Assembly (NCBI GenBank): GCA_014607495.2
Contig: CP053165.1
Location: forward strand, 4,520,906 to 4,584,905
Direction of reading: 5' to 3'
From: Carposina sasakii
Lineage: Eukaryota; Arthropoda; Insecta; Lepidoptera; Carposinidae
DNA: 64,000 nt
Shown here: positions 1 to 13,104 of the stretch, piece by piece
How positions within the stretch are numbered: position 1 is the stretch's first letter
Layout of the letters: each line of letters starts with the position of its first letter
The notes under the pieces: generated by a model
What the model saw: the letters and a program-made list of their open reading frames with translations, nothing else
The model's database searches: none
Told to the model about the DNA's origin: nothing
Translations under genes and position numbers: made by a program

Positions 1-167
1 AAGTAGCTACCCTATGCCTTTTTTGTGTACAAGTTCACTAGCGCCACGGAAAACCAGAGTTATAGCATTTCATGTACTATAACATTATGCTGTGTGGCGA
101 CCAATTTTTTGTCGCCCTTATTTTTGTCTTATTTTTTATATGTCGTAAGCAGAGTATTATGTTTTTA

Positions 168-446
168 TACAGAGTGTAACAGAAAGGGTATGTTAAGCGA
201 AAAGCTGTATAAATAGCCCACTATAGAGAACCTATTTCCAAAATTTGAGACTCGAAATCACATTTTTATTTTTCAAGTTTGTATGAAAATTCCTGAGATA
301 TTTAAAAATTCTCCATACTATCGGGAAAAATAAACATGTGATTTCGGATCTCAAATTTTGTGGATAGATTCTCTATAGTGGGCTATTTACATAGCTTTTC
401 GCTTAACATACTTTTACGCTTAACTACCTTTTTGTTACACCCTGTA
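168..446. mobile_element. MITE family A, full copy 1 (TACAGGGTGTAAC termini)
   Basis: An inverted-repeat element bounded by TACAGAGTGTAACAG and GTTACACCCTGTA. Both arms carry the motif TTAAGCGAAAAGCT and ATAGCCCACTATAGAGA. Homologous copies are seen at 19616-19879 and 40177-40312, with fragments at 40752-40975 and 55357-55497. TA at each end suggests a Tc1/mariner-type TA duplication. No coding capacity. Confidence 0.85.
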
Positions 447-841
447 TATATACCTATATATTATGTGTATACGTATATGTATATAGCATTGCTTATGACA
501 TACTGTACTTATATTTTTTATTTATCTTGTAAATTTAAATGTTTGTGGCGAAAAATAAATGATTTCTTTCTTTCTTTCTTTTCTCAGTCTCTAGACTACC
601 TGTGTACCAAATTTATTTTGATTTTATAGTTTTATATTTATCCCGGAAAACAATATTTTATTAAATAAATGGATGTAAAATAATGTAAATGAATATTTAC
701 AAATTTACCTAGCCCTATAGTAAGGTCTTATGTAGGTACTAAGTAACAGTATACCGTAAATATAAGTGAATAGATAAGAACGTGAACATTACGTGAACTT
801 ATTTCACCCGTTAGAAAACTTTAAACTTTCACATTTAATAG
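447..841. other. AT-rich intronic DNA before first visible HSL exon
   Basis: Nothing coding is seen. It includes a short TTTC microsatellite near 568-583 and simple AT-rich sequence leading to the splice acceptor at 840-841. Confidence 0.5.
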
Positions 842-3800
842 GGAAGGCGCAGAATCGGAAAACTCGAACACATTAGTCGGGGAACCCCCGTTAATAGACG
901 ACACGGATAACAAGGAAGGCAAGAAGAGGATCAAGACTAGGTATGCGATATTTCATTTTTGTTTGTTATAGCCTATATTATACTCGTATATACATGCATA
1001 ATTCTTTGTTTGTTTCAACGCGCTAATCTCAGGAACTGCTGGTCCGATTTGAAAAAAATCTTTCAGTGTTAGATAGCCCATTTATCGAGGGAGGCTATAG
1101 GTTATATAGCAAACCGTCCTGGCTTCGCATGGGTGCAATGCCCCCTCACGCGGGCGAAGTCGTGGGCGGCCGCTAGTATGGGATAAGAGTCAGTGAATGT
1201 CATGCAAATCATCATTAGCCTCAACATTCATCATTGGTTGTTAGGATGTCACTTCGTTATCAAAGATTCCTTGGCTACAAAGCCCTATTGCGGCCCGGCA
1301 TATGAGGTTAAATAAAAGTGGCACATTGCAGGATAAGTGAAGCAGCGACCGGCATTATGGGCGCGATGTCTTCCCGCCTCGCCTACATCACGGGCTCCCA
1401 CTCTATCGCCAGGCCGTTACAGGAAGAGTAAGTGTCATTACTTTACTTACAAAATGGGGATGACGGATATTTTTGGTTTTAAAAGTTTTTTTATGCCTCC
1501 CAGCATTGGTTGTGCACGTATAATTTCCTCATATTTTGCTAATTACTAATTTTAACTGGTCGGCTGGAAGAAATAGACTAAGAGATAGCTGCACTTTTGG
1601 AAACTATCGCCTAAATGGCTGATTCAGTGTTGGGAAGGTGAAGGGCTCTCTTCTGATCAGAATGGTGATGTCCTGACCGCATGCGGTCCACCAGGTGACT
1701 TGATATCGCCGTGCAAAGACGGGTTATAACCCTCTTCCAAGCTTCCAAAAATGAACAATAGCTTACGAGGCTGATTCCAGTGCAGGGTTATAATATGGGC
1801 TGTTCCTATGTGAACAGTACAAAAACTGACGATATTCGAAGGTAGGTTTAGTTTGAGGTAGGTATACACTTTAATTTCAACTTATTTTTCCTGTGTTATA
1901 AATAACTTCTCTTTTACATTTCTTTACTAGACTGGCAGTTCGATCAAATTTGGACGCACTTATAGCCCGGAGTCCTTCCGATGAGTTTATATTCAGCGTG
2001 CCACGTGACCCGTTCCTGTCTCCTTACTGGGCGGATGACCAGCTGTTGGCACGCTTCCCACCTGTGAGGCTTCTGGTAAGTTAGAGCGAGATAGGTATAT
2101 TGATACAAAATTTGTTTGAAGCCTTAGAAACAAGTACAAAACTGTACTGAATTTACGTACTTACTGGCTACATAATTATAGAAAAACACATGACTCTGAA
2201 AACGACAGACTCTGAAAGTGACAATTTTACTTTATTTAATTCGAGATTGGCGAATGTAAATGAAAAACTCGAATAATCATTCGAATGGCCTAAGTAGTCA
2301 TTCGAATGATTTGATTTTTGGAAAGAGCTATTCAAAATGTTCGAATAATTTTACATAAACCAACGAATTATAATTACTTATAATTACTTATATAATTACT
2401 CATATACGGTGTATGCAGTCAAATTGTGGAACTCTCTGCCTCACACCGTGAGAGATTGCCAAACTGTTGCTGCATTTAAGAAAAGGTTAAAGAACCACTA
2501 CCTCTCGCTTCAATAGAAATGAGTCTGTCTATTATATATTTAATTAATAGATATTTATGTATGTTTATGTAGGTATATTTTATTAATTATATTGATTACA
2601 TTAGGGTATCTATTTGTTAAATTCAAATTTTGTTATACATATATTCTGTGTACACGCATATCTACCTTTTATATTTAATTATCACTTTCCCAGATGGTTT
2701 GCTGGAAGAAATCTCTTTCAGAGATAAGCACGCCTTTGTACATTTTCTTTCATAATTTCTGTCTGTATGTAATTGTATGTGTACAATAAAGAATAAGAAT
2801 AAGAATTATAATTGGATTGTTTTTTTTTTGTTTCGAATACCACAAATAAAATAATTCGAATAATGAGGGATTTTCTGATAACTATTAAAAGTTAAAAAAA
2901 AAATTAAAAATCACCTGGATAGATGGCGTGAGCGCATCACCATACCGCCCCCTTATTACATAACCAGCAAAAGCAAAGCAATAGCGAAAATTTTACAAAA
3001 ATCGCCAATTACTTGTCAAATTCGTATTACGTAAAATGAATTTCAAAGGAATTTTGACATTTCAAGGCGAATATTGTACAATTTTCGCTATCGCTTTGCT
3101 TCGTCTTTGCTATTGCTTTAACGTAATCAGGGGGCCGAAATTCTGTTTTGTCATTGGTCACGTACAGGGGGACGTGAAAGGGGGAGCTGCTAGGGAGGGT
3201 GATGCGCTCACGCCATCTATTTTTGACAGTTATTTTAACTTGTCAGAAAATCCCTCATTAGATTGTAAGTGTGTCATCGCTAGTATTAACTTCTGTGATA
3301 TGTATGGAATCATCTACCTTTCAGACGGTACATTTAGACCCTTGTCTCGACGACTGTGTGATGTTTGCGAAGAAACTCAAACAGTTAGGCAACGTTGTCG
3401 GCATTGACGTGTTGGAGGGATTGCCGCATGGGTTCCTCAACTTCTCACTTGTGAGTATATCTATATTACAATCTTTCTAGTTTTCACCCGACTGCATCAG
3501 GAGGAGGGTTATGTTTTATATGTACAGAGTGTATGTGAAAGCCAGGCTAATACTGAAATCCTAAACTGAGTTATACGACAGTGTTATTTCTCGCAGGAAA
3601 TGCATTTTTATTTTAATTATCTGCAATGTTAGCTTTCCGTGCCAAATGTATCGGGCAATCCTGTGACTAGTCAAATGAGCTTATTGTTTATAGTGTCACA
3701 CAATTTGTGTGATACATTGATGTTTTTTGGATCACTGTGACTCCATTAGGGCCGGTTGATCAGTTGAACTTTTTTGTGCCTAACTTTTTTAAAAATCATC

Positions 3801-3999
3801 CATAGGTTAAAATTTTGTTTGTAAGTCATTATCTCAGGCCCTACTTAAACGAACTACACAAATTTATTATAATAATATATCTATCAACTTACAGATGGCC
3901 AAAGAAGCTAACGAAGGATCAAAACTGTGCGTAGAACGCATCAAGCAACTTCTAGACCTAGACACGACAAACAACGTAGGTGAGAACGATCACTTATGA
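842..3999 (+). CDS. LIPE (Hsl): Hormone-sensitive lipase, C-terminal exons (5' end outside window)
   Basis: Five exons join in one frame: 842-940, 1332-1427, 1931-2075, 3325-3450 and 3895-3999 (TGA 3997-3999), each with AG/GT borders. The product is the C-terminal part of the alpha/beta-hydrolase domain of hormone-sensitive lipase, a cytosolic and lipid-droplet acylglycerol and ester lipase that mobilises stored fat. Family landmarks are SPYWADD, then PPVRLLTVHLDPCLDD, which holds the catalytic-Asp region, then GLPHGF, which holds the catalytic His, then LCVERIKQLL near the C-terminus. The nucleophile Ser exon and the N-terminal domain must lie upstream of base 1. The visible part includes a hydrophilic stretch, EGAESENSNTLVGEPPL, that probably belongs to the variable regulatory insert. 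The terminal exon carries GTGAG at 3980, but the frame simply reads on to the stop. The neighbour NAA50 is convergent and far away. Confidence 0.9.
1017..1180. repeat. Dispersed lepidopteran-type repeat fragment
   Basis: Sequence of the form CTAATCTCAGGAACTGCTGG followed by GGCTTCGCATGGGTGCAATG and CACGCGGGCGAAGTCGTGGG. Its tail is shared with 32918-32990 in this window, where it reads GGCTTCGCGCGGGTGTAATG. I recognise this wording as a common interspersed repeat in moth genomes, but I cannot assign the class. It lies in an HSL intron. Confidence 0.6.
2400..2830 (+). mobile_element. 3' end of a non-LTR retrotransposon (LINE)
   Basis: The plus-strand reading VKLWNSLPHTVRDCQTVAAF followed by KKRLKNHYLSLQ and a stop at about 2513-2515 is the typical C-terminus of a LINE reverse-transcriptase ORF. 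About 300 bp of AT-rich 3' sequence follows, ending in AATAAAGAATAAGAATAAG near 2785-2810, which resembles a LINE tail. It is 5' truncated and non-functional, and lies inside an HSL intron. Confidence 0.7.
2862..3259. mobile_element. Foldback MITE (family D) in HSL intron
   Basis: The terminal inverted repeats read AATGAGGGATTTTCTGA at the left and the complement TCAGAAAATCCCTCATT at the right. Inside them a second inverted pair covers GATAGATGGCGTGAGCGCAT. The core contains the AAGCAAAGCAATAGCGAAAA motif and its inverse. The core half at about 2960-3052 is repeated at 41185-41295 in SORL1 intron 6. No coding capacity. Confidence 0.8.
3523..3850. mobile_element. MITE family C, one-ended copy
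   Basis: Starts with TACAGAGTGTATGTGAAAGC and continues with sequence (GAGTTATACGACAGTGTTAT, then TGTATCGGGCAATCCTGTGA) that matches, inverted, the right half of the longer family C element at 35621-36107. The opposite terminus is not seen here, so the copy is truncated or decayed. It sits in the last HSL intron. Confidence 0.7.
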
Positions 4000-5143
4000 A
4001 TGTGCGGGCTTTGCTGTAGCCATTAGCGCCAGTAAATAGTGCCTCGTCTATCGTGGTATTAATGGCGAATACCGAAGATATAACTTGTCATAGTCAATAT
4101 TAGTTTTTTCGATATTTGAAGGTACTTGTGTGAAACGGCTAGGAACTAACAAAATTGTGGTCAATGTTGAATATTATAAATTATATTGTTGACATTATGT
4201 TAGCCTGCCAAGTGTTATTGAACTAGAGGAAAGTGTATGCAACAGTGAAAACTATAGAGATATGTATATTATCTTTGATCTTTGTTTGAAGTATTAAAAC
4301 TTTTTGTGGCATTATAATGTGCCGGTGTTTACTCAATTTGTTTCCTATTAAATATATGAGTAGGTAGTTAATGATAAATTCTAAATTACTATAACTACAT
4401 AAATATTGATGGATATAAATTAGATGTTTAAATAATAATCTTCCGTTTTAAATGTGGCGTAAAAATACTGTATAGTTGGTGTGAATTTCTGTATTTTTAA
4501 ACACCGACATGAAACCAAAGATTCATCGTTTAAAATTCTAAGCACTTAATTTAAGTTAGAATTGTAAAATATACGTATGTTTGTACTAAAAAGCCTCCTA
4601 CTAGATCTATGTGCTTCCATATTTAACCTTCTTTAATGAGATTCAATAATGGGACAAAAAATTACAATAATCGTACTGTCTCGCTCATTTCCATCTAATG
4701 TAACAAAGTTAAAAAGCTTGTAGGTAAAGTTGGAGCACAAAATATGTAACATGTGTAACCAATACCTTTCACTCGTGTAGGCTATGTCTCTCTGTCTAAA
4801 TGCCTTAGACAAGGACAATATAAAAATTACCTCACCATTCAATATAGTGAACGGGTATTAAATAATAAAATGAACGAACAACCTTAGCTGTCAGCAAATT
4901 TTCCTTGAGAGGGACTTAAACAGATCACATTATTTTGGCAGAGTGAAAATTTAATCATTTGTGAATGACGATAGAGAATAGAAGAACGAATGGTTGCATT
5001 CTTCGTTAACTTTTATTCCTTTTATGAATGCAACTTTAGACTATCTAAGACTTTCTAACCCTTGTTAGAAAGAGACATAGCCACATGAATGGAATATTTG
5101 ACTCCATTCTACCGAGAATTTCATTTTAAATATCTTGCGAATA
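4000..5143. other. Intergenic or HSL 3' untranslated DNA
   Basis: AT-rich DNA downstream of the HSL stop codon. I see no convincing coding exon, RNA gene or complete repeat. Part of it may be the HSL 3' untranslated region, but I could not choose a polyadenylation site. Confidence 0.4.
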
Positions 5144-5516
5144 TACAGGGTGGTTTTCGTTGCCACCCTTAACGAAGGGTACGTATTCTATACATCAAAT
5201 AAAGTAAGTTTATGCCTAGAAAAAAGATGTAATTTTTTTTTTGAAAAAGAAAATTATTTCTTGATCGGGCAAAATTTATAGTGTCCAGTGATTATGTTAG
5301 TTTTTTCATAGAAAAATATTAATGTGTCTTGAAAAATCTTGCTACACGCGTCAATGTGCATTTATGCAGAAAAACGCAGTCTAATTACTCAACTTTGGAC
5401 CCTAATATTTTGAAAACCAGACACTTCCCAGGTATGCTTCCATGGAGAAAAATGATCGTGATGATGAGGAGATTCCATAGTTTTCGGGAACGTTGACAAC
5501 CAAAAATCACCCTGTA
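5144..5516. mobile_element. MITE family B, copy 1
   Basis: An element bounded by TACAGGGTGG and CACCCTGTA. It shares the internal sequence CCACCCTTAACGAAGGGTAC and ACTTCCCAGGTATGCTTCCA with a second copy at 13105-13484. No transposase reading frame; the short ORFs across it are non-functional. Confidence 0.8.
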
Positions 5517-6201
5517 TTTCATCGCTAAAATAAGTGCCTACACAAAGTTTTGGAATTGGTATTGTATCTGTGGATTTATAAATTAAAATAAAATGTTTAA
5601 CGCTTTTGTTGTTATAGATTAGGTTCATTGTAAACTGTGCCCATTATAAATTTTTAAAATTCGTACATAATCTAAGTCTGTTATGTTTTATGTACAATAA
5701 TAATGAAAATGGATGAAACATGCCAATGAAATGATGAATAACACTGTCGGAAAACGAATATTTAGACAACTTTCTAAATATCTACTGTATCCAAAACTAT
5801 AGAGATATGAATACTTACATCATGGAAACCTACATTTTATTGAAGGCTTTAAATATAACTACGCAATAATCTCACAATTTAATTTAAGGTTCATATTATG
5901 TTTGTGCTATACGTAATTAATAATTATAGAACCAACGTACTATATTAATAGTTTAATACAGCTTATTTCCCATTTCTTTTAATACGTATTTTGGTTGTAA
6001 AATATACAGTATGCGCAAAAAATCTTGTATATTCCATGATAAAAATCCGGTTTAAAAAAATAAGTGTGTTCACTAGTCTATTAGAAATCTAACTATACAA
6101 TTATACATTATGATATTCAAAAATCTCGGGTGAAGGAACAAAAATATAGTTATTTTAATCAGAGTACAATGTGACTAGTTGCCTCGCTGCGCTGGTTTAC
6201 A
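5517..6201. other. AT-rich intergenic DNA
   Basis: No feature recognised. Confidence 0.4.
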
Positions 6202-6205
6202 TTAA

Positions 6206-7325
6206 GGGGGGAAACCAGTTTAGACCGATCAAAAAATCGACTTTTTTTTATTGCATAAATCGTTAGTATAACTCGTCAAGAATATGTGGTCAAAATTTGA
6301 AAGCAAAATTCGCATTATTTTCAATGCTATGAGGACCTGAGTGACCGCCCGTCGGTCCGGAGTCGAAACGCGCGGTAGTTAGAACGGAGCGGTCGCTCAG
6401 TGACCCTTTTTCGGTTACCTGCCTCAATTATTCCTTAGTACCGCTGTACTAAGGAATAATAGAGAGGGGGGCATCTCGGCAGATGTTGTTGTTTGACCTG
6501 GGGTAGAACTTTCTCGAACGTTTACGATATTTCGACAGAGCGTCGAGCTTGGCTAGTTCAGCTCCGGCTTTCTTACCGAGTGTTGTCAAAATGTCAGCGT
6601 ATCCGAAAGGTTCCCGTGAGTTTACCGAACGACGTGGTAGACCACGTAAGAGATCATTCCATGGTAATCAACACACCAGAGTGATAAATGTATATATTAA
6701 TAAAATTAATAATTTTATATAATTAATAAAAAATAATTACTGTCTCGAATCTCGTTTTCGCTACATTTTATTTCAAACGCGTTTTTCTCGAAACGACTTT
6801 TTTTCCACTTGTGGGCATTCTAGCTTGAAAAGTTATTGACCAATCGTTCTGAAATTTGGTGTGAACATTCTTTATTCAATTCATATCTAGATGAACCTAA
6901 TTCTGGAATTATATAATTATTAAAAATATGTCTTTTTATGCGAAAAAGGTGAAAAAATATGGTATAAAAACATAACATTGTCTTCAAACACCTCAAAAAA
7001 ATGCAATTTTCAATTTTTTTTTACACAATCAGGTTCATATTCTTAGGAAATATGTTGTTAACGAAAAAAAAAAATGTAATGATTACAGATGAAAATTGCT
7101 ACCACAGGAATGCCCACCAGCAAAATACTCCGATGGTAATCGTCCATGGACAGCACGATCTAGCGACACTGTTTCCGGCGGAAATCGCTTGAAAAAATTC
7201 TCAAGTCTATTTCAAACCATGAATAAAATATTCTCAAATTCAAAAAAAATTCTGTTTATATTATCCATATGTAAAAAATTCACGAAAAACAACAAAATTT
7301 CGGCCTCCTAAACTGGTTTCCCCCC
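6206..7325. mobile_element. TTAA-flanked piggyBac-like non-autonomous element
   Basis: Terminal inverted repeats GGGGGGAAACCAGTTTAG (6206-6223) and CTAAACTGGTTTCCCCCC (7308-7325) are perfect. They are flanked by TTAA at 6202-6205 and 7326-7329, the hallmark target duplication of piggyBac-type transposons. The 1.12 kb interior encodes no transposase; the longest frames are about 63 to 71 codons and have no recognisable domain. It contains a perfect 15-bp hairpin at 6427-6460. Clean ends suggest a fairly young insertion. Confidence 0.85.
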
Positions 7326-7329
7326 TTAA

Positions 7330-10320
7330 TTTTATCATCACAAACTGTAAGGAACATAGTGTTTTTTTTTAATTACATATACCCATGTCGGCATTGAAAT
7401 TCAGTGATTATTAAAAAGATACGTTAGTAAAACCTACTTAAGTATTATATTAAACTATCTAGTAGATGAGGAAAAAGTAAATATTTTAACTTCGGTATTT
7501 CCATTGAAAGGACATACTACAGGCATTTTATTTGTATAGTGTAGGTGGTCAAATAACAATGTACAGAAACAAATTGTTTGTGCTTGTTTTAAGGTGTGGA
7601 TACATATTATGGGGATATTCGATCTATTTATCTATATTATATATAATTTACAGTTTGCGATCAAATCCATGTTGTTGTATCTTCCTTATTTGACCACCCT
7701 GTACAATCTTAAAATAAATAATATCATAAAAGACAAACATGTACATTTCTGTTTTACATTTTAACCTTTTTTATATAAAAGTACAATCTTAAGTACATTT
7801 GAGTAGCATTTTTACGATAATTATTATACTATAGGTTTTGAATCACAATCAAGTTTATTTTAATTTCAATGAACAGACACAAATGAAGTTAAACTTGAAA
7901 AAATATTTCTTGCTACAATTCTATAGCTATGAAGAACAAGCATTTATCTTAAATTATTATAATTAATCAAGTGTTGTGTCTATAAACGAAAAAGCTTAAA
8001 AAGTTGTATAAATATTGTTCTTAATTAGGAAGATTTTAGTTATTTGTGAGCAAATGCAATACGTTCGACCGTGACTGTGATAGTGAATTGAGGCTTTTTG
8101 AAAGCATAACAGTATTGTTAAATGCATGAATCTATTAAAATTGTATATTATTTCTAAAAATATATTTAAAGGTACATATTTTTGTAGCTAGTTATAAAAT
8201 CTATGTTCTGAATTAAGTTACTGTATACTGTGTACTAGAAAAAACATGGAGACTCAGATGTGTTATTAGATAAATATCTGATATTAACTTAAGTACAATT
8301 TTAAAATAGTACCTACTGTATTCAATATTTAAATGCACTAGAGTCCGTTTCATAGAATAACAGGCATAGGAGCCTGGTCTCAGAACTAATATTTTTTATG
8401 TAGTACAAAGTATATTCTCGATTAAGGGGATACCCAAACGTCTATAAACACCAACATAAACTTATGAATGTTTTTAGTATATCAGAATACAGTACAGCAA
8501 TTCAATGACAAATTTAATAAATACCTATATGTTATGTGTATGTACGTATTAAAATTGGTTTTAAAGTTATTAAATAGAGTATTAATAATAATATAAATTA
8601 TATTGGTCAAATTAATTAGATATTAGGCCTTGTATTTAAAAAAAGTTTGTCCTAAAACTATGTACTGTATGTACCTAATGACCAAAGTTTGTCCTAAAAA
8701 TGTGTACTCTACCTAAACTTATTTATTTCTTTGGCTATGTGACTCTAAATCTTGTGTGAAACAGTGAGCCTTGGTTTGCACATAGCCTATTCTATTTTAT
8801 ATTCATAAAAAGACAAGATTTTAATAATTTTCACAAAGGAATGTTCAAACCGTCTATTGGCTCATAATGCCTTAGCAACTAGTTCGTTAGGTACATCATA
8901 TTTTATTCATTCACGTAGGAAGTGTCGCGGATTATGTAGACGCTAGCGCCGTCAGCCAGGGCCGGATTTAGGGAAAGGCAACAGGGGCTACGGTCTCCAA
9001 AAAAGGTTCACACAATAGTACAATAATAACAATTTGAAATTCAGATTTGGAGTCAAGAAGCCTCCAATCCCTTGTTGTCCCGTAATCCGGAACTGCCTAC
9101 AGATGGTATCTTTTTACGTGATTACAAATAAAAAAAATTAACAGCCTATCGGCGGATACCTAATCGTTTTGGATGGAGCTGCGTTCCCAAAATCTCTGCA
9201 TTGCATTTGGGTAAAGATGTAGCACAAATTATTGTACCTAAATGAATTTCGAATTTTAATATAGCCTAGGATAGCGGTGCCGTAATATAGCGGTCTTAAA
9301 GTAATTAACGGCAACGTTTTCTTAGGAAACCACAGTATACAGGTTAAAGTTACAGTCGGGCAAATACTGCAGAACAAGTACTCTTTTTGTATGCCTAAGT
9401 CTATGTAGTGTTATTTATGTTTAAAATAGGTATGTATTCTACCTATGTAATTCGTATCCATTTTTTATACTAGTTTGTGCTGGATCCTTCATCTTTTGCA
9501 TTGCATAAGAGCCTATTAACCGTCTTTTGTTTACATTTCAATAAACTATGCTAACTCAAAAAGTGATTTTATTGTAGGTACTTACCTACATATTCCAATG
9601 GTGCCGAGGATCTGGTTTCTCATCGCGACTGTATCTAGTTGCCTGTGATCGCAATTATGAATCCTTAGATTCAAGGGTCAGCGGAGGGCGTAAAACCGCA
9701 TAAAACCACGCCTCTTTCCCGGAGGGTGGTCTATGGTCTCGGGCCACAACCACTACTAAAATAAGTGGGAATAGGTAGGTACATAATGAAACTTTTTATG
9801 GTCATCGCGCATATTTGCAAGATGTCAGTTTCGCAGACTTTCGCAAAATGACCAGTTGGCCAAATAGTCCAATTCGCAAAAGATTCAAAATCATTTCAGC
9901 ACAGGCCGCAGTGGTTACTTACCTTGCTACTCAAACCTACTCGCCTATTCTAATTACATTACATACCGACCTACAACACGCAGTTACCTAACCTTGATCC
10001 TATTTGCTATGTATAGTGGAGCAAGGCGTTATGTATTATATATAGTAGTGATGTAGCTCGTCGTAAACAAGTTATCACTTAGCTGATGCAGTATCACAGA
10101 AAACCAAATTGTTACCTCTTGATCAATATTAGGGTGTGCACGCTTACACCATATTACTGTTATATTGTGGTCGATTTTTAATCCGAACATTGAACTGTCT
10201 GACCCTCTCCATTTAAGAAATAAAGGGACAGGTGGAACAAATATTTAGCATATGATTAAGTGTAGCTGTTCGAATCTTCCACATTAACTAATATATCAGT
10301 TAAAATAATCATGAAAAGAT
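7330..10320. other. AT-rich intergenic DNA with decayed repeats
   Basis: Very AT-rich. Near 8960 it contains GGGCCGGATTTAGGG, a string common in insect repeats, and around 9660-9740 a block (AAGGGTCAGCGGAGGGCG) related to the hairpin repeats at 40430-40510 and 51430-51540. No convincing coding exon was found on either strand. Confidence 0.4.
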
Positions 10321-10332
10321 ATTGTTATTAAG

Positions 10333-11120
10333 TTTATTTATTTCAATGCTAGAAGTTGCAGTGAACATGTCTCAATATACTATTGTTACAAGATTAATGT
10401 TCTGTAGGAGACAATTGACTTTTTGGTAACAAACTTCATTCTTAGACAATATTATTATAATACATTACAACTACTTACAGATGATCTTTTGAAAGAAAAC
10501 AAATATAATGTAATTAATGTAAACAACTGAACAAACTTAAAAAAATAACAGTATTAAAATTTTGCCACCAATAAGGTAAAATTAGACCAACAGAAGAATG
10601 TAACTCATGATATTTAGTAAAATTTGTAGCTTCATTCATAACTGTCTTGGCATTGTAAATGCAAATAATATTACAAAACTATTGCGAGGTCAGTACACAA
10701 ATAATAATATAAAATACCAGCAATTTACTACATCATAAGAAACACAATGAAGAATTGAAATTATATTTTAGCCATAGAATTATTATGTAAAAAGTCGGTT
10801 GACACATTAGACCATTTCAAAAAGTTTTATGTATTTGTTAGGAGATAAGTGAATTTGTACAAAATTTGAGACTATCAGAATGAGAAGTTTTTATAATCAG
10901 TCATATGCATAAAAGTACAGCATAATGTTTATGGCCAATTTCCACAACCGCTCCATTATCATATTTATTTCAACAGAGATATAGCTTAAATGTAAACCAA
11001 ACATTAAGTATACATAGTGACTTGATTGCTTTCCTTAACTTCACATATTGTATCACTTTTCACTGTTACAACCAAATTCAGGCTTTGTATGAGTAAAATG
11101 GGGTTAACAACGGACTCTGC
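10333..11120 (-). other. Probable NAA50 3' untranslated region
   Basis: Follows the NAA50 stop codon on the minus strand. Candidate AATAAA polyadenylation signals (TTTATT on the plus strand) are at 10964-10969 and 10333-10338. No coding sequence is seen. Confidence 0.4.
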
Positions 11121-12408
11121 TCAGTTGTGGCCGTTGGTTTTTGCATGTGGGATAATCCCGTTGACTAAAGGTTGTTGTTGTCGGATAGTCTTTTGTAACA
11201 CATGTGCATCGGCCGGCTCTATCCTTTTGTAGTAATACTCTTTAGTCTCCACAATCTCAAAACCAAACTTTTTGTAGAAATCTATTGCACCCTCATTATT
11301 TACTTGCACATGGCTGAAAAAGAATTAAAACATCTTTAGTTATTAATAAGTAACAAATCATTGGAAATATGTAGATGCCAATAGACCTAAAGTTTCCTAA
11401 TCCTGTTTATCCAAATTATTGTCGATTCCCACCATGACATAGAGTTTGTGTCTCTTGAACATACTAAAATAAAAATATAACATGCACACTCAATAGCAGT
11501 GCAAGTTATATCAATTCCATAAGTATATTTTCAAACAGATAATGTCTGCATTTTATATATCGGACAACCAATGTGTCCACTCCACTTGAAACTAGAAAGA
11601 TAAGCACATAATGGGAGTGCTGAGAACTCAGATCATATTATTTTGTGAGTAAGGTGGAACAGAAGAGGCTTAACACTTCTTCAGACTATAAATTGCCTAG
11701 ATCACTGTTACTTAAATTAAAGCAAATAAGGACATCACTACCTATACCAAGTACCAGTATACCTGTACCAAGAGAGATACCTATTTATTTATGAAATTTT
11801 TGTGTTTTTTTCGCTTTAGACATAACCTTTAACAAACAAACAATACTAAAGGAACAATATTTGGCATAGAAAATGGTGTAAGTGCAGATGTTATACATAG
11901 TTTCTATCCAATTAACCAAATTAAATTAACCACTTACAGGAAAATGCTGTCAAAGTTGCCATCTTCTTCCACATACTTGAGCACATGTTCAACCATTAGT
12001 GTACCTATGCCCAATCTTCTGTATGGGTAGAGGCAACCCAAAGTCATTATATACAATCTTCGAGAGTTTTCTGATGTGTCTATCCTACAACATACTGCTC
12101 CAACCACAATGTCATTGTAATATGCTAGCTTAGCCAATTCACCAGCTTCCAAAACATCTTTGTAGAAGTTGACATTATATGATACTGGAAAAACGACTGT
12201 GTTTAATTTCTTCAGTTGCTTTATATTATGCGGTGTGACGTCTCCCAGTTCAATTTTAGCCCTAGAATAAGAAATAAACTATTGTAATGCAGAATTTAGT
12301 GATACTAGATACCTACATCTAACCCACAAGGCCGTGGCCCCACTTGAAACACACAATCAGTATCACAATGTCGCAGTGCTGCAAACTACACATTTCTTAC
12401 CTAGTCAT
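11121..12408 (-). CDS. NAA50 (san): N-alpha-acetyltransferase 50 (NatE catalytic subunit)
   Basis: Three exons on the minus strand: 12408-12401 (ATGACTAG), 12261-11938 and 11313-11121, with GT/AG introns, encode 174 residues (human NAA50 is 169). It is a GNAT-fold acetyltransferase that transfers acetyl from acetyl-CoA to N-terminal Met-hydrophobic proteins, and with NAA10/NAA15 it supports sister-chromatid cohesion (Drosophila separation anxiety). Landmarks are MTRAKIELGDVTPHNIKQLK at the N-terminus, VFPVSYN (substrate loop), the acetyl-CoA-binding RRLGIGTL (RxxGxG/A), and AIDFYKKFGFEIVETKEYYY followed by KRIEPADAHVLQK. The first exon carries only two codons and two bases and would be missed by ORF scanning. 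The C-terminal tail (QQQPLVNGIIPHAKTNGHN) is divergent, as expected for the family. No defect is visible. Confidence 0.95.
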
Positions 12409-13104
12409 TTTGGAAATTGTCTAGTCCTACAACATACACTACGAATTTTAAAACTAATCTAACACAGTTATATCACACGAAATCACTCCCGCCATCTACC
12501 ACTCGCCATCCATCTCCCAAAATCCCAAAAAATATGAATGAATGAAATTCTATTCTTCTTGCCTGAGTGAACGAGAAATATGTATAAAATTGTCCTAGTC
12601 AAAGTCAATACAAATTAAGCCCTAATGCTTGGGTTTAAAATCAATAATTATTTGTAATTTTCTATAAAATTTTACAGACTTGTGAGCGAGAAGGAGATTT
12701 GCCCACTGAAGGTGCTAGACAGAGACACACATAGACTCCATAAAATTATATTGAATGGTCATTCGTTGGTTAGCTAGGAAAAAAGAGATAGGAGATCCAG
12801 TACTTAACTCCAGTATATATTTAAATGTAAAATGTACCTAGCTATAAAAGCATATTTCTTTTTATTCATTATCTCTTGATATTTAAATCATAGCAATCAA
12901 ATTTTAACTATAATATACATTTGTATTTTAATGATACATAGTAGTATTTAGGGCCATATTCCTGGCAACACTTTAAAAGTAGATCATAGATATCATAGAA
13001 AGACAAAGATGTAAATAGTTCCCATTCCCACAATATAGACTATGTGTGCGTGCAGTTCGCACAAAGCAGTGTGCACGAGCTATTAAATTATTATTATTTA
13101 TTTA
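12409..13104. other. NAA50 upstream region
   Basis: Contains the presumed NAA50 5' untranslated region and promoter (minus strand, from about 12410 upward). The rest is AT-rich DNA without recognised features. Confidence 0.4.

Noticed and set aside
6493..6684. A transposase fragment inside the TTAA-flanked element
   Set aside because: The 63-codon frame has no recognisable DDD motif or zinc finger, so I treat the element as non-autonomous.
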